The notes: generated by a model not told the origin, from the letters alone. Counted from the first letter of the stretch, positions 1 through 6,418 are shown. The stretch is DNA of 6,520 nt from Nitratidesulfovibrio sp044433065 (GCA_044433065.1 JAWXUA010000154.1:1-6520), one strand, 5' to 3'. Numbers and translations: made by a program.

Positions 1-697
1 TAGCGTCACGGCCTGGTTCAAAGCCAGTTACGCGCTTCAGAACCATTACGAGCAAGAGCAAGATGGCTGGACCGGAACAGAATGCCGAAGCAAGGAAGCG
101 AGCGGCAAGAATTGCGGTGAGCCAGAGGTGACGACCTGGAAGACCAGCGTACAAGAACGCAGTAACCGTGTGGATGCTGAAAGCCCAGATTACAGAGAGG
201 TAAATGAGAGGCTTAATCCATTTTGGTGGCTGCACGTTGTGACGTTCTGCTTCCAAAGTAACCCAACCAACAACAGCGTTGATGACGAGGTAGCCAGAAA
301 GTACGATCATGTCGTAGAACATGATGGACTGTGGCGATGGATGCAGAATAACGTTCATGACGCGCTGAGGCTGACCAAGGTCAACGATGATGAAGAGCAT
401 ACACATGATAACAGCGGAAATCGCGAGGAATTCGCCGAAGATAATCATGCGCTTAAACTTTGTATAATGGTGGAAGTATGCAGGAAGAACCAACATAACA
501 GCGGATGCTGCAACACCAACAAAGTAGGTGAACTGGGAGATGTACATGCCCCAAGTTACGTCACGGCTCATACCGGTGATACCGAGGCCGTAGTGCAACT
601 GGTACAAGTAAACAAGGGCGGCCAGTAAGACGAAGCTGCCAAGGAAGGCCAGCCAGATATAGTACTTTGGAGTACCTTTGAGAACTTTCTCAAACAT
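1..697 (-). CDS. dsrP: DsrP, NrfD-family membrane subunit of DsrMKJOP (partial, 3' end outside window)
   Basis: Integral membrane subunit of the Dsr redox complex. By family it belongs to the NrfD/PsrC group, which exchanges electrons with menaquinone and passes them to or from the ferredoxin-like partner DsrO. Reading the minus strand from the ATG at 697 gives 232 uninterrupted codons before the left edge, starting MFEKVLKGTPKYYIW. Six hydrophobic helices are visible, roughly at residues 13-33, 52-74, 84-106, 124-146, 161-184 and 191-220. NrfD-like polar positions inside or beside helices include E89, D106 in the stretch FIIVDLGQPQR, and H176. The start is supported by an AGGAGG Shine-Dalgarno just upstream, and dsrO ends 11 nt before it. 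Family members are usually near 390-400 residues, so a bit more than half is present. The coding potential on the opposite strand here is a shadow. Identification is strong from both sequence and operon position. Confidence 0.93.
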   Translation of the reverse strand, partial: MFEKVLKGTPKYYIWLAFLGSFVLLAALVYLYQLHYGLGITGMSRDVTWGMYISQFTYFVGVAASAVMLVLPAYFHHYTKFKRMIIFGEFLAISAVIMCMLFIIVDLGQPQRVMNVILHPSPQSIMFYDMIVLSGYLVINAVVGWVTLEAERHNVQPPKWIKPLIYLSVIWAFSIHTVTAFLYAGLPGRHLWLTAILAARFLASAFCSGPAILLLLVMVLKRVTGFEPGRDA

Positions 698-708
698 GAC
701 TAGTCCTC

Positions 709-1482
709 CTAGACGATGTAGTAAACGCCAGGTTCAGTGCCAAGAGATGGCTTACGGCGAATGCTAAAGTTTTCACTGAGGGCCACGCGCACTGGCGATT
801 CTGGATCGTCAAGGTCGCCAAAGAGGATCGCACCGTTAGAAGCTTCTACACATGCTGGCAACAAGCCTTCAGCGAGACGTTCGCTACAGAAGGTGCACTT
901 TTCCACAACGCCGCGCATACGTGCTGGGAACGTTGGGTTGATGTCTTCGATGTATGGACGTGGGTCAAAGAAGTTAAAGCTACGTGCGCCGTAAGGGCAG
1001 CCTGCCATACAGAAGCGGCAACCGATACAACGGTGGTAGTCCATAACAACAATGCCATCTTCACGCTGGAACGTTGCTTGCGTTGGGCAAGCGCGTACGC
1101 ATGGAGGATTTTCGCAATGGTTGCAGAGCATGAGGTACTTACGGTTAAGCACTTCAGTGCTCACGTGCTTGCTGCTGTCATCTGGGAACGTTGCTTGGTA
1201 GCTATCGGTCCAGAGCCACTTAATTTCCTGATTAGTATTAATCTTAGGAACGTTGTGGACAGAGTGACAAGCGTGGATCACGCGATCGTAATCTTCTTGG
1301 GACTCGAATTTAGTCATGTCAATAACCATGGCCCAACGCTTAGCAGTAAGCTGGTTAGGACCGTGGATGTATTCAGAGCTTGCAGCCTGTGCTTTGGTCA
1401 CGCCGCCAGCAACACTAGCGAGGCTAAGACCTGCAAAAGAGAGGCTAGCAACTTTGAGGAAACGTCTTCTGCTGTTGTTCAT
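709..1482 (-). CDS. dsrO: DsrO, Tat-exported periplasmic ferredoxin-like iron-sulfur subunit
   Basis: Periplasmic electron-transfer subunit expected to sit between DsrP and the cytochrome DsrJ. The 257-residue protein starts with a twin-arginine signal, SRRRFLK at residues 4-10, then a hydrophobic stretch to about residue 27 and a likely AQA-A cleavage site near 31-34. Cluster motifs are CNHCENPPCVRACP (C120, C123, C128, C132), CIGCRFCMAGCP (C152, C155, C158, C162) and CTFC...ACVEAS (C196, C199, C211). The only other cysteine is C72, in HACHS. That makes 12 cysteines, enough for three [4Fe-4S] clusters. The usual first NrfC-type motif has lost its first three cysteines, and the last motif has S215 where a fourth cysteine is normal. 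The ATG overlaps the dsrJ stop by one base (TAATG), with a GAGGGGGA-like ribosome site inside the end of dsrJ, which implies translational coupling. dsrP follows after 11 nt. Confidence 0.96.
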   Translation of the reverse strand: MNNSRRRFLKVASLSFAGLSLASVAGGVTKAQAASSEYIHGPNQLTAKRWAMVIDMTKFESQEDYDRVIHACHSVHNVPKINTNQEIKWLWTDSYQATFPDDSSKHVSTEVLNRKYLMLCNHCENPPCVRACPTQATFQREDGIVVMDYHRCIGCRFCMAGCPYGARSFNFFDPRPYIEDINPTFPARMRGVVEKCTFCSERLAEGLLPACVEASNGAILFGDLDDPESPVRVALSENFSIRRKPSLGTEPGVYYIV

Positions 1483-1859
1483 TACTCATTCCCCCTCGGA
1501 GCGATATGGCAATCCCAGCAGTACGGGTCAACGCTGTTGGTGTTATGGCACGCATCGCAGAATTCTTCTTTGTTTGCGTGGCATTCCATACAGGTATTTT
1601 GCAGGCTGATAACCCACTTTTTGCCATTGGTAGCAACGTATTCACGTTTGCCTTCGCGAAGAGCTTCGTCACGCCATTCATTAAGGATGGTCATGTGATT
1701 AGCGATCATGTAGTCACGGGACTCGATGCATTCAGTGACGCCTTCAGGAGTTGCGAGCTTTGGAGCTTCGTAATCAAAGCCAATGTTCAACCAGAAAGGC
1801 GTGCTAAATAGCACGACAAAGATGGCTATGCCGGCAAGAATGTATTTTTTATTATACAT
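1482..1859 (-). CDS. dsrJ: DsrJ, periplasmic triheme cytochrome c subunit
   Basis: Small membrane-anchored triheme cytochrome c of the Dsr complex, 125 residues, close to the usual size. A single hydrophobic segment at about residues 6-25, after MYNKK, acts as a Sec signal or anchor. In studied DsrJ proteins it is not cleaved. Three heme-attachment sites are visible: CMECH (C90, C93, H94), CDACH (C101, C104, H105) and CWDCH (C114, C117, H118). One further cysteine, C44 in VTECIESRDY, matches the position of the cysteine known in this family as an axial ligand of an unusual His/Cys heme. H55 and M56 lie shortly after it. The heme sites crowd into the last 36 residues, while the middle part carries C44. 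The gene starts 2 nt after the dsrK stop and ends inside the dsrO start codon, so it is translated as part of the same unit. Its heme proteins need the periplasmic c-type maturation system, which is not in this window. Confidence 0.96.
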   Translation of the reverse strand: MYNKKYILAGIAIFVVLFSTPFWLNIGFDYEAPKLATPEGVTECIESRDYMIANHMTILNEWRDEALREGKREYVATNGKKWVISLQNTCMECHANKEEFCDACHNTNSVDPYCWDCHIAPRGNE

Positions 1860-1861
1860 GA

Positions 1862-3472
1862 TTAATCATCCTCCACGCCTGGCAAGTCTTCTTGACGCAA
1901 GTCCATGGTACGCTTGTGCTCGCCGCGCATGACAAGTGCATTTGCTACGAGTTCATGGGTACCGGTAACCGTGACGCCAGGTGCCCAGTACTCAGCAAGT
2001 GGTGGCAAGGTTGCACGGTCGATTGCGCAGATACAAGCCATGGTGTTAACGTCATGCTTTTCTTGTACGTAGCGCAATGCTTGACCACGTGGCAGGCCGC
2101 CACGCATACGGATTTCCATAATTTCTTCAGTGTTAAGGCCAGAACCACCGCCACAGCAGTAGGTCTGCTCACGGATAGTATTTTCAGGCATTTCAAAGAA
2201 GTTATTACATACGTTCTTGATAACGTAACGAGGTTCTTCAAGAAGACCCATGCCACGAGCTGGGTTGCAGGAGTCGTGGAAGGTTACGTTCAAGTGATCG
2301 TTACGGCTTGGGTCAAGGCGCAATTTATTGTGCTTGATAAGGTCAGCCGTGAATTCCGTGATGTGCACCATCTTAGTAGAAGCTGCGTTTTCAAACACAG
2401 TGCCCGTGATTGGTGACTTAGGAACTTCCATATGTGAAGGAGAAGGACCGTTGTAGGTGTCCATGTATTGGTTGATGACGCGCCACATGTGGCCACATTC
2501 ACCACCCAAGATCCACTTGGAACCAAGGCGTTCTGCTTCATGGTACATCTTGGCGTTAAGCTTCTTTGCCATATTGAATGTGGTAAAGGAGCCGAAGTTA
2601 CCGCCTTCAGATGCGTAGGTAGAAAGGGTGTAGTCGAGACCGATTTCATGGAAGAGCATGAGGTAGCCCATGAAGGTGTAGATGCCTGGGTCGGCAAATA
2701 CGTCACCAGATGGAGCAATAAAGACGATCTCGTGGCCCTTTTCGTTCAAAGGAGGATTGATGGTGATGCCAGTGACGGCTTCAATGTCTTCGCAGAGGAA
2801 TTCTACGATTTCTTTGAAAGCGTGAGGCTTGATGCCAAGGTGGTTACCGGTACGGTTACAGTTGGCAACAGGTTCCATAATCCAGTGGATACCGAGACCT
2901 AATTCATGCAGCAATTCACGCACGATAGCGGTGATTTCTGCGGTGTCGATGCCGTATGGGCAGAACAAGGAACAGCGGCGACATTCGGTGCACTGATAGA
3001 AGTAGTAGAACCACTCTTTAATGACATCTTTGTCGAGCTTGCGTGCGCCAACGAGCTTACCGAGCAACTTACCAGCGGTAGTGAAGTCTTTACGGTAAAC
3101 GGAGCGGAGCAATTCAGCACGCAGAACAGGCATGTTCTTTGGGTCACCGGAACCGATGAAGAAGTGACATTTGTCAGCGCAAGCGCCGCAACGTACACAG
3201 ATATCCATGAAAACTTTCAAAGAACGGTGCTTTGCAAGACGATCCTTGAGGCCTTCATAAATGATTTCTTCCCAGTTATCTGGGAGGTTCCAGTCTTCTT
3301 GATCAGCAGACCAATCGTGTGGATTGGGCATGCCGAGCTCGACCATATTTGCTTTCTTTGCAGGATAGCACCACGTTCCAGGGACGAACTGTGGCTTTGA
3401 ATCCATCCAGCCAATCTCTGGGATGCTTTGAATGGATTCAATTAACTGCGCGGGAGTTGGTAATTTGGCCAT
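1862..3472 (-). CDS. dsrK: DsrK, cytoplasmic HdrD-like Fe-S catalytic subunit
   Basis: Catalytic subunit facing the cytoplasm, related to HdrD of heterodisulfide reductase. Family knowledge assigns it reduction of the DsrC trisulfide, with electrons from DsrM or the rest of the complex. It has 536 residues and no signal peptide. An N-terminal two-cluster ferredoxin region holds CVRCGACADKC (C92, C95, C98, C102) and CTECRRCSLFCP (C161, C164, C167, C171). The C-terminal half holds the CCG-type site for the special [4Fe-4S] cluster: C402 in HDSCNPARG, C439-C440 in YCCGGGSG, then C480 and C482 in MACICAID. C326 in GGECGHMW corresponds to the partly retained upstream CCG-like domain. The last pair is C-X-C rather than the textbook C-X2-C of HdrB/HdrD. 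The start ATG has an AAGGAGT Shine-Dalgarno, 9 nt separate it from dsrM, and dsrJ begins 2 nt after the stop. No truncation is seen. Confidence 0.97.
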   Translation of the reverse strand: MAKLPTPAQLIESIQSIPEIGWMDSKPQFVPGTWCYPAKKANMVELGMPNPHDWSADQEDWNLPDNWEEIIYEGLKDRLAKHRSLKVFMDICVRCGACADKCHFFIGSGDPKNMPVLRAELLRSVYRKDFTTAGKLLGKLVGARKLDKDVIKEWFYYFYQCTECRRCSLFCPYGIDTAEITAIVRELLHELGLGIHWIMEPVANCNRTGNHLGIKPHAFKEIVEFLCEDIEAVTGITINPPLNEKGHEIVFIAPSGDVFADPGIYTFMGYLMLFHEIGLDYTLSTYASEGGNFGSFTTFNMAKKLNAKMYHEAERLGSKWILGGECGHMWRVINQYMDTYNGPSPSHMEVPKSPITGTVFENAASTKMVHITEFTADLIKHNKLRLDPSRNDHLNVTFHDSCNPARGMGLLEEPRYVIKNVCNNFFEMPENTIREQTYCCGGGSGLNTEEIMEIRMRGGLPRGQALRYVQEKHDVNTMACICAIDRATLPPLAEYWAPGVTVTGTHELVANALVMRGEHKRTMDLRQEDLPGVEDD

Positions 3473-3481
3473 GTTGACTCC

Positions 3482-4483
3482 TTACTCGGCTGCGCCAGAT
3501 TTTTTATCGACTGGCAAGCCAACTTCTTCCATGACTTCGCGGAAGTCATCTTCGTATGCAGCGTAGGTATGGAACTTCTGACCAACAGGGTTCCAAGGAT
3601 TGACGTGGCGCTTTTGGCGCGTGTTGCACGGCAAGTTACGCGTTGGGCTCATGAAGATGCCACCCATGTGCATGAGTTTGCTGAAGGGGAAGTAAATCAG
3701 CAAGACGCTCAAGAATGCAAGGTGAACAAAGAAGATAGGGCTAATGCCATCAGGTACTACTGGGCTCAACGTTGCAAGACCCATGGTGAGAGTCTTAACA
3801 GCATTGATGTCCACCTTGTCGATGTAGCGCATGCAAATGCCGCTGCCTACGAGGCCGATCAAGAGGAACAGTGGGAAATAGTCGTTCACCAAGGAGATGA
3901 AACGAAGCTTTGCGCTGAAAAGACGGCGACAAAGCAAGAAGAGCAAAGCAGCAAGCACGATAGGATCCGTAAGGAACATACGTGGTGCGCCGATTTGCAA
4001 CATGCCGTCAATCATTTCAAAGAAGCTGATGCACGCTGGCACTGGCTCCAAGAAGAAACGGAAGTGACGGATAAAAATCACCAAGAAACAGTAGTGGAAC
4101 ATGAGCGAAAAGAGCCACAACCATTTAGAGGAATAATAAATGGCACGACCTTCTTCAGTGAAGCTCAATTTGGTATTTCTGAAGAGCGAACGGAAGGTCA
4201 GCACTTCAAGAACCATACGGCCTACTGTGGCGATAGGTGTAAAAGGACAGTCAAGACGGTTAGGCTTAATCCATGACAAGGATTTTTGCTGGCCGCCAGT
4301 AGTCGGGATGGCAAAGGGCACGGGAGACTTGGCCCAGTCCACGATCCGCCAGACAAATCCGACGATGAATACGAGCACTGCTGCTAATGGCAAAACCGCA
4401 CCAAAAAGAGTTTGGAAGCCAGAAGTGGATCCAAACCAGGCGATGCTACCAAGCGCAATGACCGCTAAAAGTGAAAAAAACAT
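3482..4483 (-). CDS. dsrM: DsrM, diheme cytochrome b membrane subunit (NarI-like)
   Basis: Membrane cytochrome b subunit that pairs with DsrK, resembling the gamma subunit of nitrate reductase (NarI) and HdrE. The role known for the family is electron exchange between menaquinol and DsrK through two b-type hemes. The 333-residue protein has helices at about 3-17, 24-48, 121-143, 174-186, 202-220 and 248-268. Candidate heme ligands are H130 and H140 in the helix LMFHYCFLVIFIRH, H254 in FFVHLAF and H272 in KLMHMGG. The hydrophilic tail from about 278 on, with PTRNLPCNTRQ and positively charged residues, would lie on the cytoplasmic side for contact with DsrK. The ATG is preceded by a GAGGT Shine-Dalgarno about 6 nt upstream. 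The gene begins 15 nt after the RsbRD_N-type gene and ends 9 nt before dsrK. Confidence 0.96.
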   Translation of the reverse strand: MFFSLLAVIALGSIAWFGSTSGFQTLFGAVLPLAAVLVFIVGFVWRIVDWAKSPVPFAIPTTGGQQKSLSWIKPNRLDCPFTPIATVGRMVLEVLTFRSLFRNTKLSFTEEGRAIYYSSKWLWLFSLMFHYCFLVIFIRHFRFFLEPVPACISFFEMIDGMLQIGAPRMFLTDPIVLAALLFLLCRRLFSAKLRFISLVNDYFPLFLLIGLVGSGICMRYIDKVDINAVKTLTMGLATLSPVVPDGISPIFFVHLAFLSVLLIYFPFSKLMHMGGIFMSPTRNLPCNTRQKRHVNPWNPVGQKFHTYAAYEDDFREVMEEVGLPVDKKSGAAE

Positions 4484-4498
4484 TCCGTTACCTCGCTG

Positions 4499-5044
4499 CT
4501 AGGCTTTCGGTTGTGATTGCTCCGGTTCCCCTGCCGGCTCGTCCAATATCAATTGTGCCCTGCGAATGAGCTGGGCATAACGCCTCTTGTAATCGTCGAC
4601 CTTCATCATGTGCAGTCGCTCGCGATCTTCGGCATAATAATGGAATGCCAAAAGGGACAGGGTATCCACGCGAGATTGCACATCAAGAAAGTCCCCAAGC
4701 AAATTATTGGCCATTGCTTCCTGCAAAATATGCTTTTGCAAGAGCTGCTTGATGTAAAAAATAACACCAAGGGCTTTTTCTGGGCTAAAATTTTGGATGG
4801 CACGGATGCGGACAAATTCCGCCAATGCCGTCGCTGGTTCACCTGCTGGCATGTCTTGACCACTGATGGCGTCCATCATGGCTGTGACTGCACGGCGAGT
4901 CTTGGCACCAACAGGGTTGGCAAAGCGGTCTTCATTATTACGAAGAAAGCCTTTCGTATCAAGCGGATAGCTTGAAAAAATGGCATCCGTCCATTCTTTA
5001 ACAAGGACTTCACGATGCTTTTGTATCAGTTCTATAATGGTCAT
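4499..5044 (-). CDS. RsbRD N-terminal-domain protein heading the dsr operon
   Basis: Soluble, mostly helical protein of 181 residues. Its N-terminal half resembles the RsbRD_N family, the N-terminal domain of RsbT co-antagonist proteins. Features typical of that family are the opening MTIIELIQKHREVLVKEW (1-18), SSYPLDTKGFLRN (24-36) and DRFANPVGAKTRR (39-51). Helices follow to about 168, then an acidic and proline-rich tail ends in PEQSQPKA. There is no visible STAS domain, helix-turn-helix, kinase motif, signal peptide, membrane segment or cysteine. Histidines are at 10, 105, 135 and 145. I chose the ATG at 5044 because a purine-rich GGGAAAAAGAG lies before it. A GTG at 5062 would add six residues but has no ribosome site. 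Genes of this type are known just upstream of dsrM in Desulfovibrio relatives, and the 15-nt gap to dsrM supports cotranscription. The function is unknown; sensing or regulation of the complex is an inference only. Confidence 0.85.
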   Translation of the reverse strand: MTIIELIQKHREVLVKEWTDAIFSSYPLDTKGFLRNNEDRFANPVGAKTRRAVTAMMDAISGQDMPAGEPATALAEFVRIRAIQNFSPEKALGVIFYIKQLLQKHILQEAMANNLLGDFLDVQSRVDTLSLLAFHYYAEDRERLHMMKVDDYKRRYAQLIRRAQLILDEPAGEPEQSQPKA

Positions 5045-5095
5045 GATTGCTCTTTTTCCCACGGTGCTGATGACAGATTTTATTGCGGCCGAACA

Positions 5096-5124
5096 TCTAT
5101 AAAGCCATTCTACACTGGGGACAA
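5096..5124 (-). promoter_or_regulatory. Candidate sigma70 promoter P2 for the dsr operon
   Basis: On the minus strand, TTGTCC at 5124-5119 and TATAGA at 5101-5096 are separated by 17 nt, each matching four of six consensus bases. Transcription would start near 5089, leaving a leader of about 45 nt before the ATG at 5044. It lies immediately downstream of the terminator-like hairpin, a usual arrangement for separating a new unit from the upstream gene. This is by eye only. Confidence 0.45.
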
Positions 5125-5128
5125 GCAG

Positions 5129-5154
5129 AAAAACGGGGGATTGCGCAATCTCCC
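5129..5154 (-). terminator. Rho-independent terminator-like hairpin, part of a larger inverted repeat (5125-5160)
   Basis: On the minus strand, GGGAGATT (5154-5147) pairs with AATCCCCC (5142-5135) around a GCGC loop, with one A-C mismatch. It is followed by G and five T (5133-5129). Outer arms GCAGAA (5160-5155) and TTCTGC (5130-5125) can also pair, with a short asymmetric bulge, using part of the T-run. There is no T-run on the plus-strand side, so it works only in the minus direction. It would end transcription coming from the VKOR-fusion gene or attenuate a transcript from P1. Confidence 0.6.
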
Positions 5155-5213
5155 TTCTGCAAAGATGAATACTCTTATGCTTGGCCTTTTGTCTGCTAAA
5201 AAAAGATTTTTTT

Positions 5214-5242
5214 CACATAGTACGAAAGTCGCCAAAGGTCAA
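5214..5242 (-). promoter_or_regulatory. Candidate sigma70 promoter P1, upstream of the leader hairpin
   Basis: On the minus strand, TTGACC at 5242-5237 matches five of six -35 bases and is followed after 17 nt by TATGTG at 5219-5214, a weaker -10 with three of six. If used, its transcript would run through the hairpin at 5129-5160 before reaching the RsbRD_N gene, so readthrough would matter. Weak evidence. Confidence 0.3.
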
Positions 5243-5368
5243 TAAAAGCCTGTCAGAAAACGCCTAAATATCTGCAAGCGTGTACTCTAGCATGTCGTAG
5301 TGACCTCTTTTAGACGCTGTACATGCAAAAAAGTTCATATAAAGCAGGCCACAGCACAGGTTTTTCTT

Positions 5369-6376
5369 TTACTCAGATGGACACGGCACAGCCTGTGGGC
5401 CTTCGTCACACCCTTCAAAATGCAAAGCCGTGCCCATGGGAATATGGCCAGCAGGACGTACACTATTGCCAGAGCTCACAGCAGAAGCGCTTGGTGTGAC
5501 CGCCCTATTCTTAGGCATGCCGTGCATTTGGATAAGCGGCAAAGTCGTTGAACCTGAAGCATAAAAGCGCACCTTATTGCGCAAAAGTTGCCATTGAAGC
5601 ATCGTATACTCAACAAGAGAAAGTTCCTTCTTCACAGTACTTTCATTGGTGGCATAGCGAAAAGCTGGAAAGAAATTTTTGCCACTCTGAAGCTCTTCCT
5701 GAAGCGTCGCTATGGCATATAGATCCGCGTCGTCTTCGGCCACAGGTAAAAATGCAATAGACGTAGCCGAAACTGCATACGTTCGTATGGCCTCGCGGCA
5801 CGATGGGCAGGACAGAGAAAAATAAATCCGCATGGGCGCGTTCTCTGCACCATGAATAATCCATGGCTCCATGCGCTCATTAATGGCTGCAAGACCGTTG
5901 GCGAAAAAGAACAGGCCCCAAATACAAAGCAAGTAGGAATGGCCACGAGGAACATCAGGACTATTTTGGCTGCTGACAAAGCTTGCAGTACTCTGAAACT
6001 CATTTTCTTTGCGAAAAAGCCAAAAAGTAAAAGCAAAAAGAACCGCAACACCGAGGCAGTTGGTGCAAGGTGCCGTGAAAGCCATGAGCACCAAAAGCAC
6101 AACATCGCCAGCAAGCATGCACGCTGATGCCATATAGCCAACATATGCATAACCGCGTAGAGCACAAAAACTCAGTCCTGCAAAAGCTACGGCCCCAATG
6201 TGCCACAGCGAAATGCCTGCGATGCTAATATCCTTATATAAAGTACATCCTGTGGCGGCACAGTCTGCAGCGTTGGTATCGAGTGCAGGCGACAAGGCAA
6301 TCCAAAGGCAAAAGCCAAGCCCCACAAGGCTTGCCATGAGTGGTAGAATGGCTATGGTGCGACGTTGCTCAAACAT
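5369..6376 (-). CDS. VKOR family protein fused to a thioredoxin-like domain
   Basis: Membrane protein of 335 residues resembling bacterial vitamin K epoxide reductase homologues fused to a thioredoxin-like domain. These pass electrons from periplasmic dithiols to quinone and so make disulfide bonds, as DsbB with DsbA does. Helices lie near 9-30, 52-72, 78-101, 107-121 and 147-164. The first four form the VKOR bundle and the fifth leads to the soluble domain. Visible redox sites are the loop pair C39 and C44 (DCAATGC), S51 in the following DISIAG, the membrane CTNC (C104, C107), and the thioredoxin-like CPSC (C190, C193) with a probable cis-proline at P280 in STTLPLI. A C-terminal extension adds C323 and C332. 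The ATG at 6376 has a GAGGAG Shine-Dalgarno about 6 nt upstream. The gene is on the same strand as dsr but separated by 324 nt, so it is probably its own unit. Which proteins it oxidises cannot be read from the sequence. Confidence 0.88.
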   Translation of the reverse strand: MFEQRRTIAILPLMASLVGLGFCLWIALSPALDTNAADCAATGCTLYKDISIAGISLWHIGAVAFAGLSFCALRGYAYVGYMASACMLAGDVVLLVLMAFTAPCTNCLGVAVLFAFTFWLFRKENEFQSTASFVSSQNSPDVPRGHSYLLCIWGLFFFANGLAAINERMEPWIIHGAENAPMRIYFSLSCPSCREAIRTYAVSATSIAFLPVAEDDADLYAIATLQEELQSGKNFFPAFRYATNESTVKKELSLVEYTMLQWQLLRNKVRFYASGSTTLPLIQMHGMPKNRAVTPSASAVSSGNSVRPAGHIPMGTALHFEGCDEGPQAVPCPSE

Positions 6377-6418
6377 ATATGCTCCTCAAAGAGGTCTTTT
6401 GACTTTTTGGTAAAGAAG

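Larger units (their letters stand above)
5045..5368. other. Noncoding region upstream of the RsbRD_N-dsrMKJOP operon
   Basis: This 324-nt stretch lies between the VKOR-fusion stop and the start of the RsbRD_N gene. I see no convincing gene: the short open frames on either strand lack ribosome sites and family resemblance. On the minus strand it holds two sigma70-like promoter pairs (5214-5242 and 5096-5124) and an extended inverted repeat with a T-run (5125-5160). Immediately after the first -10-like box there is an AT inverted repeat, seven A, then GA, then seven T at 5198-5213. No strong terminator directly follows the VKOR stop codon; the only good one in the gap is the hairpin at 5129-5154. 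Confidence 0.7.

Noticed and set aside
128..628. Plus-strand open frame of 166 codons
   Set aside because: It is antisense to dsrP, which reads as a clear NrfD-family membrane protein on the minus strand. The plus frame has no recognisable domain and its composition is typical of a shadow frame.
1033..1698. Plus-strand open frame of 221 codons across dsrO and dsrJ
   Set aside because: It spans the junction of two well-supported minus-strand genes with heme and Fe-S motifs, and has no family resemblance or good ribosome site. The long antisense frame follows from the codon use of the real genes.
1892..3400. Several plus-strand open frames opposite dsrK (1892-2416, 2468-2902, 2906-3400)
   Set aside because: All are antisense to dsrK, which has full-length coding sequence with intact cluster motifs. 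None shows independent evidence.
3569..4276. Plus-strand open frame of 235 codons opposite dsrM
   Set aside because: It is highly charged, with no hydrophobic core or known motif, which is the expected antisense image of a hydrophobic membrane protein gene.
5045..5368. Possible riboswitch, tRNA or small RNA in the gap
   Set aside because: Apart from the terminator-like hairpin I see no cloverleaf, no conserved riboswitch core and no second stable helix. No CRISPR-like direct repeats or insertion-sequence ends were seen anywhere in the window.
5015..5551. Small plus-strand frames in the gap (5015-5245) and over its border with the VKOR gene (5300-5551)
   Set aside because: No ribosome sites or recognisable domains; the first overlaps the start of the RsbRD_N gene and the second overlaps the VKOR-fusion 3' end.
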